NCBI RefSeq assembly: GCF_000003815.2
Contig: NC_049997.1
Coordinates: 9,199,875 to 9,263,874, forward strand
From: Branchiostoma floridae
Taxonomy: Eukaryota > Chordata > Leptocardii > Amphioxiformes > Branchiostomatidae
DNA: 64,000 nucleotides
Direction of reading: 5' to 3'
Shown piece after piece: positions 11,701 to 20,447 of this stretch (position 1 is the first letter of the stretch; each line of letters begins with the position of its first letter). The translations under genes and the position numbers were made by a program. Below the pieces are notes generated by a model. The model was not told where the DNA came from and searched no databases. It worked only from the letters and a program-made list of their open reading frames with translations.

Positions 11701-11720
11701 TAACGTGTTTAGATGAATAG
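93..11720 (+). CDS. EGF-repeat / GAIN-GPS extracellular protein, polycystin-1-like ectodomain (5' partial)
   Basis: Twenty exons join in frame: 93-215, 327-449, 792-914, 1371-1493, 2221-2343, 2779-2901, 3349-3471, 3958-4080, 4275-4484, 4904-4974, 5337-5495, 5919-6056, 6501-6597, 7016-7173, 7708-7947, 8629-8742, 9266-9501, 10217-10350, 11061-11161 and 11568-11720. They encode about 930 residues. The first exon opens in phase 1, so the gene begins upstream of the window. Order: eight calcium-binding EGF modules, a Thr/Ser-rich stalk, a helical basic segment, a GAIN-like beta region with the NPYVW motif, then a GPS motif ending [10 protein letters not shown]. The spacing of NPYVW, LTEAITI and the GPS resembles polycystin-1/PKD1L proteins rather than adhesion GPCRs (family knowledge, no search run). 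The frame ends at TAG 30 residues after the GPS and no 7TM or polycystin membrane region follows, so the product looks secreted or shed. A longer isoform using exons elsewhere cannot be excluded. The exon structure is secure; the family name is less so. Confidence 0.85.
1859..2041. mobile_element. MITE, about 183 bp, in an EGF-gene intron
   Basis: Inverted termini of about 40 nt start GATCCTACGGTA and end TACCGTAGGATC. CTGCCAGAGGAG and CTCCTCTGGCAG pair further in. There is no coding capacity. It lies in the 1494-2220 intron, where nothing else is evident. Confidence 0.75.
2614..2700. repeat. Short inverted repeat carrying the CTCTGCTTGGAGA motif
   Basis: GAGCAGAGGTTGGTGGGGA near 2617 pairs with TCCCCACCACACTCTGCTT near 2677. 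The right end is CTCTGCTTGGAGA (2688-2700), a motif found at five other places in the window. It is probably a very short MITE. Confidence 0.5.
2970..3200. mobile_element. MITE family A, intact copy (about 230 bp)
   Basis: Termini pair as GTCACATTTCCAAACCG...GACCGACCGGGC on the left and GCCCGACCGAGCCCCGG...TTTGGAAATGTGAC on the right. The internal text (ACGAAAAATAGAAATG, TTTACGTCTT) recurs in the copy at 10355-10815. Related or partial copies lie at about 5550-5636, 26697-26880 and 37507-37705. No coding capacity. Confidence 0.7.
3349..4080 (+). CDS. EGF-like modules 7-8, a second EGF subtype
   Basis: Exons 3349-3471 and 3958-4080 are also 123 nt and phase 1-1, but they encode a different EGF subtype. 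The first loop is longer (C-x6-C, ESPDIC and AHESPC), followed by a C-x5-C loop (CGDHAVC, CDPNAYC) and CxNxxGxFxCxC. Both have the calcium-binding D-[VI]-D-E-C start and the hydroxylation consensus. They sit at the membrane-proximal end of the array, next to the Thr-rich stalk. The change of subtype suggests the array grew by separate amplification of two founder exons. Confidence 0.92.
3600..3870. repeat. Fragment of a dispersed lancelet-type repeat
   Basis: This intronic stretch contains a CCCCCCCC run (3650-3660) and ends in text like TGACATACCAAATATCATAAAGATCCATC followed by GACAGACAGACAAACACAC. That resembles the terminal part of the roughly 1-kb dispersed element at 25142-26196 and 37868-39191. 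Only fragments match. Confidence 0.35.
4275..4974 (+). CDS. Thr/Ser-rich mucin-like stalk exons
   Basis: Exons 4275-4484 (70 codons) and 4904-4974 encode a low-complexity region of Thr, Ser and Pro, with runs such as [14 protein letters not shown] and [11 protein letters not shown]. This is expected to be densely O-glycosylated and extended. It separates the EGF array from the GAIN-like part. The second exon moves the reading phase from 1 to 0. Confidence 0.85.
4694..4785. mobile_element. MITE family B, short copy
   Basis: Left terminus AGCCTGGTATCCAGCCATAT pairs with right terminus TACGGCTGGATACCAG. Copies with the same termini are at 42311-42868 and 58310-58422. Non-coding, in the intron between the two Thr-rich exons. 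Confidence 0.65.
5337..10350 (+). CDS. Helical and GAIN-like region
   Basis: Exons 5337-5495, 5919-6056, 6501-6597, 7016-7173, 7708-7947, 8629-8742, 9266-9501 and 10217-10350. The first half is predicted helical and includes a highly charged Lys/Glu/Gln run ([19 protein letters not shown]) that is unusual for an extracellular domain. The second half carries beta-type sequence with [13 protein letters not shown] and LTEAITIVL, matching the GAIN fold before a polycystin-type GPS. Several N-x-[ST] sites are present (for example NATM and NQTF). Acceptor 9266 is weak (no pyrimidine tract) but is required by the frame. Read-through past donor 9502 would stop at 9547. Confidence 0.75.
5636..5757. 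repeat. Palindrome with a (TA)n core
   Basis: Arms of about 32-34 nt (ACACCAAATAGCAAAATAAG...GGGCCTAA and TTAGGCCC...CTATTTGGT) flank about 56 bp of pure TA (about 5670-5725). The whole segment can fold into one long hairpin. It sits just after a fragment of MITE family A. Confidence 0.85.
8041..8600 (+). repeat. Minisatellite, 89-90 bp period with a 45-bp half-period
   Basis: GGATACCAACATTCCTG starts at 8041, 8131, 8220 and 8309. Each unit consists of two diverged halves of about 45 bp, both built on ATTCC...TACTGATCACNAACA, so the array is a dimeric higher-order repeat. Degenerate half-units continue to about 8560. It fills the intron 7948-8628. Confidence 0.85.
10054..10071 (-). repeat. 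Copy of the TCTCCAAGCAGA dispersed motif
   Basis: On the minus strand this reads TACTCTCCAAGCAGAGGT, nearly the same as the sequence next to the second assembly gap (53760-53777). It is probably the terminus of a short interspersed element; the partner terminus was not found here. Confidence 0.4.
10355..10815. mobile_element. MITE family A copy split by a SINE
   Basis: The left half (10355-10458) and right half (10732-10815) align to the continuous copy at 2970-3200, joining at TTTACGTCTTGTGTAGTTT. The intervening segment is a tRNA-derived SINE flanked by a duplication of CTTGTGTAGTTT. Confidence 0.7.
10459..10731 (-). mobile_element. tRNA-derived SINE
   Basis: Read on the minus strand the head is tRNA-like: A box TGGCCTAGTGG (10719-10729), then TTCGCC, then B box GAGTTCGATCC (10677-10687). 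The body follows, and it ends in an A/T-rich tail near 10460. Direct duplication of CTTGTGTAGTTT at 10447-10458 and 10732-10743 marks the insertion. A diverged relative is at 28985-29326. Confidence 0.8.
11061..11720 (+). CDS. GPS motif exons and C-terminus
   Basis: Exons 11061-11161 and 11568-11720 encode the GPS: paired Cys residues, the Trp of FWDTDDNAW, the GC pair of GDGCQ, then [10 protein letters not shown], with HL/T the usual autoproteolysis point. An intron splits the motif. The following residues VPNYEPF resemble the PN-x-I-D-F linker after the GPS of polycystin-1 proteins. The frame then closes with SSLTCLDE and TAG, so no tethered-agonist-to-membrane connection is encoded here. 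Confidence 0.85.
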
Positions 11721-12346
11721 TATAGAGAAAAGCGTACGTTTAGGAACATGCAAAACTGATAACAGTCAAGATCAACATTGTTTGCAATAATAATCTGTGC
11801 GGTACAAAGTTTGTTCTTTATTAGTTAGGTATTGTTTGATGATGTCAGCTAAACTATTTTTACAAGAACTTAATCAATGACTGCAGTAAGAAAACGTTTC
11901 CCTTAATTTGTAGTTGTACATAGTTATATACCTTTTGATGTTTTATGGTACTATTTGCATGGTGCATGTTTACGAGTATGTCCGTTTCCATACGTGATAC
12001 ACATACTTAATGGACGTACTAAGTTAGTAGTGTATGAGTGTAATAACTAAGGTTAGTCCATTTGGAGAGCATTGCATGGCATTTTGGAGGCATTTTATAT
12101 ACTTAAGATGATATTTTGGAGGAATTGTAGATAATCTAGTCTCGTTTATTTTTAGTCTAAACCGTGAAGACAATCTTTCTGTTGTAAATAATCATTACGA
12201 AAAGAAACTACAGAGAGTAAAAATTTATGTAATGTTTTAGGTAAGGATAGTTACCTTCTTTTGTAAATGTAATGTATACGGTTTGAACTATGTAACTGAC
12301 ATTGAGTCGTATATTTAAAATGCATTACATCGATAAAATGACTGGC

Positions 12347-12352
12347 ATTAAA
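12347..12352 (+). terminator. Possible polyadenylation signal (ATTAAA)
   Basis: ATTAAA lies about 630 nt after the stop codon of the EGF/GPS gene, with a G/T-rich stretch just downstream. It is the best hexamer before the large inverted repeat that starts near 12888. It is a weak call because A/T-rich hexamers are frequent here. Confidence 0.25.
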
Positions 12353-12887
12353 TATGGAGTGTTTATTATCTCCCTTATGACTTGGTTTACTAGAGGTTAA
12401 TGTTTGAATATTACAAACTGTACTTAGTAGTAAAAAAACACCGTAATGAGTTTTCTTCTGCATGCAGTTCTGTGTTTTCAAAGTTGACCTGTCTGTCTCA
12501 CACCTTACAAATGCTTGATGAAATTAAAACGAACGCCAACGGAGAATGCAGAAAAGACACATTGTGTGGCCTTAGGGCGAAGGGCGAATCACCTTACGAT
12601 TAAAGCTATTATACACAACAAGTTGTTTTGTCGTGTGGATTTCAATCGTTTAGCTAATTCGAAAAAAGAACACGTAGATGTCAGCGAAGATTACCACTTC
12701 CGGTTATCTGAAAGATACTTGACAGCGCCAACTTTAGCATAAAATCATTTCTTACTCCAGACTGACTTGTTGGTTTGTTACAACATCGTCGTAACAGAAC
12801 GAATAACCTCCTGACAAAAATAACAACAGTTACTGTAGACATCAGTTTGTTACACCGGTAGTCCGTCTTCTGAAACAAGACCTAATG

Positions 12888-14805
12888 TCTCCAAGCAGAT
12901 GTTGGGGTGAAAGATCGTGATGTTTTCTGAGTGACGGCCGGGCTTCTCTGACAGTCCCTTACCCCATATAAGCAGAGGGTTGGTTGCGAAAAAGGCCAAA
13001 TTTGTTAAGGAAAAACGGAAGATGTCCACAGACATCCTTAACCTACTCATTACAGACAATATATGATGTACACATGAATGTAGGTGGCGCTTCGACGGGT
13101 GGACATGATGTTTCATGGGTCCTCTCGCAGCGGTTAAAATCCGATCCTTTAATGTTAGCTAGTGTCATAAGGTCATTCTAGATGTACTTATGCATATGTC
13201 TATAGCTAGTAGTGAACGTCTACACACGTCATTCACATTTTATGAGTCGGGACTACATACCCTAGGAGAGCCCAAGCTGCAGTACCGCTTCCAGCCGTTT
13301 CCTGAAAAGTGGCTTAGACGACCGTCAAATTGCCAAATTTCGGTGTTTTGGGGAATGGGGAAATTGTGGAAGACTCGCAAAGGGGTTTAAAATTTTAAGG
13401 CTTTTTGACTTTGTTTTTGAAAATGTGACCACCTGAAGGTAAGAATGGCAATATTTGAAACATCACACAAAGAAAGCATGCATATTATGTAAATAAATGT
13501 CACGTTTCCTTTACAATTCACCAACATTACGAGTCGAATGTACATGCCCTGTAAGCTGTCATGTCCTAAAAGACTATTACATCCATATTTAACTATCTAT
13601 ATATTTCAAGACGTTGAACGAAACGGTATTTCTGTTTGTTCATCAATTTATCCAATATTTTAAGAAGCGAGAAGAAGTCGAACCTGTACATACTGTAACA
13701 TATTACATGTACATTAGGCTTTGTATTCGCATGTAGTACCACATGTTCTTACTACACTAGCACTAGTACTTGTACAAAGATTACTTAGAACTGCCTAGAA
13801 CTTTATCATTCTGATCTTTACTAGCTTGCAAGAGCCGAAACGCCCAATAAAGGTCTTCTTCATTCATTATACAGCTCCAGAGTCTGATACAGCTCCGGGC
13901 CCCCAGTTTCAAGGCCCCGGGGCGCTTACTTACATCCACGTAAGTCCGCCGCATATATTTAACATTACAGCATTTCGATATTAGAAAAATTGGATTATTT
14001 ATAGTCCAAAGTGCAAATAGACAGAAATGCTGTTGCATATGTTTGACGTATGCTTGTTTCACAAAATCTGAGTGAAGTTCTAATGCTGTAAACCCTTCAG
14101 AACGGGGCAATTTCTAACTAGACAAACTCGAACACTTCTATTGGAAAATTGCAAGGATACATGTGATTGATGACCTTGTATGCCGTGTATTTGCTTATTA
14201 AATGTTTCAAATGCTGTCATTCTTACGTTTAAACGGTTGTATTTTCGAAAATAAAGGCAAACAAGCCTTAAGAATCCAACCCCTTTGCGAGCCTTTCACG
14301 ATTTCCCCATTCCTGAAAAGACGGAAATTTGGCAATTTGGCGGTCGTCTAAGTTACTTTTCAGGATGCGGCCGGGAGCGGTACTGCAGATTAGGCTATGA
14401 TAGGGTTTGTAGTACCTACTTTAAAACATTGAAAATGTACAAGAGATTAGGCGTAAGGTAAGTAAAAACTTTCCAAAATAGTTCCATATATCATTACATA
14501 CATTTACAATGGCCTATTAGGCAATAATTGACTTCAAAAGAATAGGATTTAGGCTGCGCGCGATCGATGAATCCATGTAACAACATGTCCACTCGTCGAA
14601 GCGCCACCTACATTTATAGATACATCATGTTTTGAACATAATGAGCAAGTTAATGATGTATGTTGGCATTGTCCGTTTGCTCTTGACAACTTTGGCTGTT
14701 AAATCAACCGTTCATCTTTTTATATGTGGTAAGGGACTGTCAGAAAAGCCCGGCCATCACTCACAAAACATGACAATCTTTCACCCCAACATCTGCTTTG
14801 AGCTG
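12888..14805. mobile_element. Large inverted repeat, arms about 600 bp
   Basis: Left arm about 12888-13470 and right arm about 14205-14805 are reverse complements with scattered mismatches. Matching anchors are GCAGATGTTGGGGTGAAAG/CTTTCACCCCAACATCTGC, TAGGTGGCGCTTCGACG/CGTCGAAGCGCCACCTA, and GTAAGAATG/CATTCTTAC. Positions in the outer part sum to 27691, so the arms are collinear. The 735-bp spacer shows no coding sequence. It looks like a non-autonomous foldback DNA element, or a head-to-head pair of one element. Confidence 0.75.
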
Positions 14806-15116
14806 GTAGGGCTGTCTTCCTCCAAAAGGCAGTCTGACAGCGTAAAATTGCTTCCGCAACGGTTCTTTCAGTAGGTAGGTTTCCTTTATTCGGAGGACGA
14901 TGTAATAAAGTAGCAGAATGTCCTTTTTTTCTGTCTGAAAATCGATGCATTTGTGTTTGTAATCAAGTCAGTGAGGTCTAAGAATACTACCAGGTAATTT
15001 CGAGTATTCTCATGTTGTAGTAACTAAATATCACATTTGGGATGAAAATAGGCACCGAAAATCACTTTTATAGAAAATCCTATGCATGGGCTGAGATGAT
15101 ATTTCACTTGACGCTA

Positions 15117-16409
15117 TCTAAACTCGGCACAAAAAGTTTGGAATACTAACTTTGGCTGATCATATTTCCGTTGTTTCTGCATCAATTTTGATGTGTTATA
15201 TATCAATAGAAAGCGTGTGTGATTTCCTTTCATATGGTATCAAACTCCTTATGGCTATAAATTCTTGGAACGAGCACCAGGGCTACTTACGTCAGTGGGT
15301 CACGAAAAAAAAGTGCCCAAATTTCAATTTTTGTGTTCAACTCTGTATCATCCTGCTTGTATGGGTGTGGGTGTCAATGATTCAATTTACCCTTTTTTTC
15401 ACGTAATCTTTGGTATACAGAGCATCCAAGTTCATCTTTAACATTTGAGAAGAGTATATGTGCCCTTTTGGCTGTTGATGACCGAATCGAGGTGTGGAGG
15501 CGGCAAGGAGAATGCCACGCTGACTGTCGCACGGATAGAGCGTAACAGCGCGTAGCGCTTGGTGGAGGCAGTGTCATGGTGTGGTGTATGTATGGCTGCC
15601 ACAGGTAAAACGAAGTTCACCCTCATCCCAGACAAGACAACCTCAATGCTGTGAGATACAGGGACACCATTCTCCATGCAGTCGCAATGTCATACCTCGT
15701 CAGCGTGTGTGGGGGACCAAATGCAATTCTGCATGTGTTAGACTACAACGCCCGTCACACAGAGCAAGGATCAATGCAGACTGTGTGCGTGGACGGGCGG
15801 TGTAATCTTACAGAATGTCATTCGACCCCATATTGAAGGGGTAAGACATTGCGACTGAATAGTGAATGGAGAATGGTGTCCCTGTATCTCACAGTATTGA
15901 GGTTGTCTTGTCTGGGATGATAGCCAACCTTGTTTTTCCTGTGGCAGCCATACATACACCACAACAAGCGCTACGCGCTGTTACGCTCTATCCGTGCGAC
16001 AGTCGGCGTGGCATTCTCCTTGCCGCATCCACACTTCGAATCGGTCATCCAACACCCAAAATACACATATACTCTCCTCAAATGTTGAAGATAAACTTGG
16101 ATGTTCTGTATACCAAAGATTACGTGAAAAAAGGATAGATTGAATCCTTGACACCCACACCCATACAAGCAGGATGATACAGAGTTGAACACAAAAATTG
16201 AAATTTGGGCACATTTTTTTCGTGACCCACTGACGTAAGTAACCCTGGTGCTCTTTTCACGAATTTAAAATCATGAGGAGTTTGATACCATATAAAAGGA
16301 AATCACACACGCTTTCTATTGATATATAACAAATTAAAATTGATGCAAAAACAACGGAAATATGATCAGCCAAAGTTCATATTCCAAACTTTTTGTGCCG
16401 AGTTTATAT
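15117..16409. mobile_element. Tc1/mariner-derived giant palindrome
   Basis: The segment is an almost complete palindrome centred near 15763. Its ends read AAACTCGGCACAAAAAGTTT and AAACTTTTTGTGCCGAGTTT. The left arm carries, on the plus strand, transposase remnants GGSVMVWC (from 15561), AVRYRDTILHAVAMSYL (from 15648) and LDYNARHTEQ (from 15738), matching the catalytic-domain landmarks GGSVMVWG, RYxxxIL and DNARPH of Tc1/mariner transposases. The right arm carries the mirrored, diverged copy. Frames are interrupted, so no active enzyme is encoded. TA flanks both ends, as expected for TA-targeting elements. Confidence 0.8.
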
Positions 16410-16489
16410 ACTGATGATCAACACGTACCTTCAAAATCTAACGTCATTATGACATTCAACAATCGACCTTGATTATTCAGCCAATCTCA

Positions 16490-16757
16490 ACGGTTCAAAA
16501 GCGCCGACTAGCAGTTCTAAACATTATTGCAGCAATCATTGTAACTGCAATGACCATGACGCTGATCGTAATGTTTAATTATCATCACACAAAAGCTATC
16601 CTTGATTTCGACCGCCTGCTTAACTATTTCCATTGACGATTGCATCTTTTTACACGGAAAATGTTGATAAAAAAACTCGACTGTATAGCCCTACTGCACC
16701 GTACTGAAATAATTCCTGCAATAATATTTTGAACCGTTAGTCGGCGCTTTTGATCCA
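16490..16757. mobile_element. MITE with about 45-nt inverted termini
   Basis: GGTTCAAAAGCGCCGACTAG near 16493 pairs with TAGTCGGCGCTTTTGATCC near 16739, and an inner ATTATTGCAG / CTGCAATAAT pair extends the arms. Non-coding. Confidence 0.65.
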
Positions 16758-17040
16758 CTGCGGCCAATTGTATGTGGGAATATACATCATAGGCTTTGGG
16801 AATTTGAATAAAATGGTGTTTCCTACCAGAGGCTCTTTTTTCTTAAGGGAAAGTAAAGTTCTATACGAAGTATGGGGTATTGACTTAACAATCTTGTTTC
16901 ATTTGTTGTCCTAAATGGATGATTCTTGTACCCTGCAGTTATAAGAAATATGGAATCAAATAAACACCTCACCATAATGCTACATCATCATCATAAGACT
17001 AGGAGCACAAAACAACAACAACAAAGATTTTCTAAGACGT

Positions 17041-17046
17041 TTTATT
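17041..17046 (-). terminator. Possible polyadenylation signal (AATAAA) of the acidic secreted protein gene
   Basis: AATAAA on the minus strand lies about 550 nt after the stop codon at 17595. The segment between them includes a 230-bp block that is repeated in the second intron of the same gene. Confidence 0.3.
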
Positions 17047-17059
17047 GCAGAGAAAGATG

Positions 17060-17292
17060 TACAGATCTTCCGACCACCTTCCCGAATAACTTAAATAGAC
17101 ATTTTCATAAGGTTAAAGAATACATACATCTATTGCATGGGTGTAAAAAGTTTCACTTCAATATCGTACAGCACTGTCTATAATGACAAGTTGACATGGT
17201 TTTTGCATCCTAGTACCTTGATGTTTCTGTGTTATTTACTAAATTGTAGACAAGAAAGATTAACCTGAAGTTACATGCATATCTTTAGAAAG
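17060..17292. repeat. Direct repeat, copy 1 (3' flank)
   Basis: About 230 bp here match 21266-21495 in the same orientation, with shared blocks such as GAATACATACATCTATTGCA, GTGTAAAAAGTTTCACTT and ACCTGAAGTTA. Copy 1 lies in the probable 3' untranslated region of the minus-strand gene; copy 2 lies in its second intron. Confidence 0.75.
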
Positions 17293-17594
17293 AACGGATA
17301 TACAAACTACATTTCCCGTGTACAAAAAGACAAGTTTTGATATTGTTACATCGATAATCAGATGAGGAACTAGACGGTAAAATCTTTTATAGACAAGAAT
17401 TGATATATAAAGACTCAGTAGCAGCAGTAGCAAACCATAACTCCCTCTACAGTAAGGTCATACTTCAGAACATTGCACCACGATAACATCACTCAGTTAA
17501 TAGAGTTTTCTAGTAGCAGATTCATTCCTATAGAAAATAAATCTTTCTATGAGCCTCACCGAACATATTGCAAAACGAAAAAAGTAGAATTTGT

Positions 17595-18580
17595 CTAAAC
17601 AAGGTCGAACATGGCCTTGCGAGCTTCGTCATCGCCGTGAGGCTCGAAGAAGAGCGCCCTGTTGGCCTGTTCCTCCTCCTGAGGCTTCACATCATCATCG
17701 CCGCCATCTTGGGTCTCCTCGATGTTGCGGACTTCCTCCATGGGCAGGTCAGGCATGGGGGTGGGCTGGGGGGACAATATCAGAACCAATCAGATGGGAC
17801 AGTGGGCAGGAAAATAATGTAATGTTTTGGTTTGGCTGTTCAGAACGCACAGCCGGGGCTGCCCAACTAGCCTATGGCTATTACAAAGGGCTAGCCCTGC
17901 TGACAAAAATGGAGACAATGCATATGAAATTGGACAGGATACTCATCAATAACAATATTCTAAGTTCATAAGAAGTTAGAAATAAGAATTTATTCAGCTT
18001 TATCACATTTGTGGAAGGATTGACATAACAGGTGACTTTTACCGGGAGGAGGTCAGTAACCCCAGCCTGCAAGAGATTGTGTGAACACATGCTAGAGATA
18101 TTGAAGGGATTATACAATAAAGACCAGAACTTAACATTTCAGAGCAAGGGACATCCCAAATGTTTTACCAACACAGATCCAAAACAATCCAAACAAATAT
18201 ACTTTCATTCTAGATAAAGTTGAACTTTAACTCCTAATCCAAAAATTGAATTTTTCTACTGTTCAACTTAAGTCTTTGTCAAGAAATAAATGATACCCTT
18301 TTAAAGTTTAACTTTATCCAGCATGACTTTTACCAACACAGATGAACTTACAAGTTAGCAAATCTGTTTAAGAAGCATAAAGATCTGAGTAAGGAGTAAA
18401 TCACAAGGGTTGCAGTTTTACCGATGGGATGGCGTCTGGACCGAACAAGGCGGGGTCCAGCTCATCCTCCTCAGCTGTGGTGTCTCCCTCCATCTCAGGA
18501 ACTGTCTCGTCAGAAACAGCCTCGTTCTCAGGTTCAGCCTCATTCTCATCTTCCGCTGGGAGCTCAGGCATCGGAGTTGG
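17595..18580 (-). CDS. Exons 7-8: paired acidic C-terminal exons
   Basis: Exon 7 (18580-18422) starts PTPMPELPAEDENEAEP and ends DPALFGPDAIPS. Exon 8 (17765-17595) starts PTPMPDLPMEEV and ends RKAMFDLV with TAG. The shared PTPMP[ED]LP opening shows they are related. Exon 7 also shares the LFGPDAxPS ending with exons 4-6. Both are rich in Glu/Asp and probably disordered. Confidence 0.85.
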
Positions 18581-20412
18581 CTATGAACAGAGTCATGGGA
18601 ATCATGGGAACATGCATGACTGTGGCACTTGATACACCCGATCCCTTGATTTCAGAAGTTAAGAAATGTTTATTTTACCAGTCCCCTGAGTGAGTGGTCT
18701 TCCTGGGCAATTTTGTAGTCAGGAGCATGCCATGACTGTCCAAGCTCATGATTAAATGTAACATAAATACAGTTAAAGATTGAATACTTCATTCCAAAAA
18801 ATGAATGCTATTCGAAAAATGAATGACTAGCATTCATTTTTACTCTAATGTTTTGAAAACAATAACTTATCAAGAGGCTTAATCTATATGAACATAACGC
18901 TGATTTCTTTCTTCCCACAATGTTTGACATTAACCTACCGATGGCACTGCATCCGGTTTGAACAGATCAGCCATGCTGTTGTCGTTCTCATACACCTTAA
19001 CAATGCTGTAGCTAACAGGTTTCATCTATATAAAGTTAACATGAAGCCGATTTTCTTCCTACAATGTTTGATCAAGTCCTACCGATGGTACTGCGTCAGG
19101 TCCGAACAGATCAGCGAGGCTGTTGTCGTTCTCATACACCTTCACCACGCTGTAGCTGTGGCCGCGGGCCTGCTGATTGTGGTATTCATCCCAAAACATG
19201 ACTACCATCCATTCTAACTATAGTTCAGTTCTGATCTATATGAACATGTTTGACAAACCCTACCGATGGCACTGCGTCCGGTCCGAACAGATCAGCCAGG
19301 CTGTTGTCGTTCTCATACACCTTCACAACGCTGTAGCTGTGGCCGCGGGCCTGCTGCTTGTCGACCGTGTTGATGTAACTCACACTGCCGTCCTTCCCGG
19401 TGTGCTTCGACTCCTTCTTGTGTGTGACGATGGTGTCACCACCCACCTGCAGGGGTGCGGGCACAAGGGTGATATGTAAGAACTTCATATCATCTTTCTT
19501 ATAATCTATACAAACAGAATACAACACGTATTTCGTATCACCCGAGGTACCATCCCTCCTGTGGGTCAGATAGCCCGACGTCAACATCAATTCAAGAAAA
19601 ATTTAAACAAAAGAACTCATTTAGCAATGGTGGGTGTGGAGTGCATTCTATTTGATCAATAAAAGCCTGTGTGATACAACTTAGAAGCCTGTGTGATACA
19701 GTAACTCAGAATCAGCAGACTCCAACTGTGATGGAAACAATTTGCTATCTACTACAGTAACTGAAATAGTAAAAATGGCATTAATTGTAGCAGGGCTTTA
19801 TCCAATTTTTTTCTGCCCCTCTCATTGTTTGGGAGGACATGTAGCTCATTTTCCTTGTACAATCTGTCAACTTTAGCTTATGCAAACACCTTTTGATCAA
19901 GTTCAGATTTTTGGGACAGGTGGGGTGAAATTTTTCTCCATCCCAGCAAGCAAATATGCATCCCAGGACAGAAGGACAGGTCCTGGAGACAGCCATGGTT
20001 TGCACCTCCATACCTTCTTGGACTCAGTAGATTCCTTGCTGAAGTCAGGATCGTCTGTGTCCAGGTTGATGTCGATCTCTCCCATCATATCCCCCATATC
20101 AGGCAGTCCTCCCATCATCTCCCCAAAACCTGGCATGTCGTCCATCATGTCTCCCATGTCGGGCATGTCATCCAAGTCCTTCATCATATCTATAGGGAAA
20201 GTCATATGTTATAAGGTGGTCTTGCATGTGGTTAGGGTTCTTGACTTAGAACCTTAAGTTAAAGGGTTATGAGACACAGATGCCATCAACATCAGATTTC
20301 TAGCTAGAAAGGCAACCATTTTGCAAAAATGCAGAATGTTTTCCCTCTAGCCTTGTGTCAAGCTACTCGCATGCAAATTACTATAGCATTAGGCTCACCA
20401 CAAAGTTGTGTG

Positions 20413-20447
<35 letters not shown>

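Larger units (their letters stand above)
11721..17594. other. Intergenic region without genes; inverted-repeat elements
   Basis: No exon with coherent splice sites and coding content was found. The region holds two large inverted repeats (12888-14805 and 15117-16409), a small MITE (16490-16757) and, at its right end, the 3' untranslated part of the minus-strand acidic protein gene. The rest appears to be A/T-rich non-coding sequence. Confidence 0.6.

Noticed and set aside
15152..16214. Intact Tc1/mariner transposase gene
   Set aside because: Only catalytic-domain fragments remain, broken by frameshifts and mirrored into a palindrome.
18939..19020. Exon 6 of the acidic protein as a dead copy
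   Set aside because: The acceptor nearest the homology gives a stop, but a second acceptor nine bases upstream (TATATAG) gives an in-frame 29-codon exon, so it was kept as coding.
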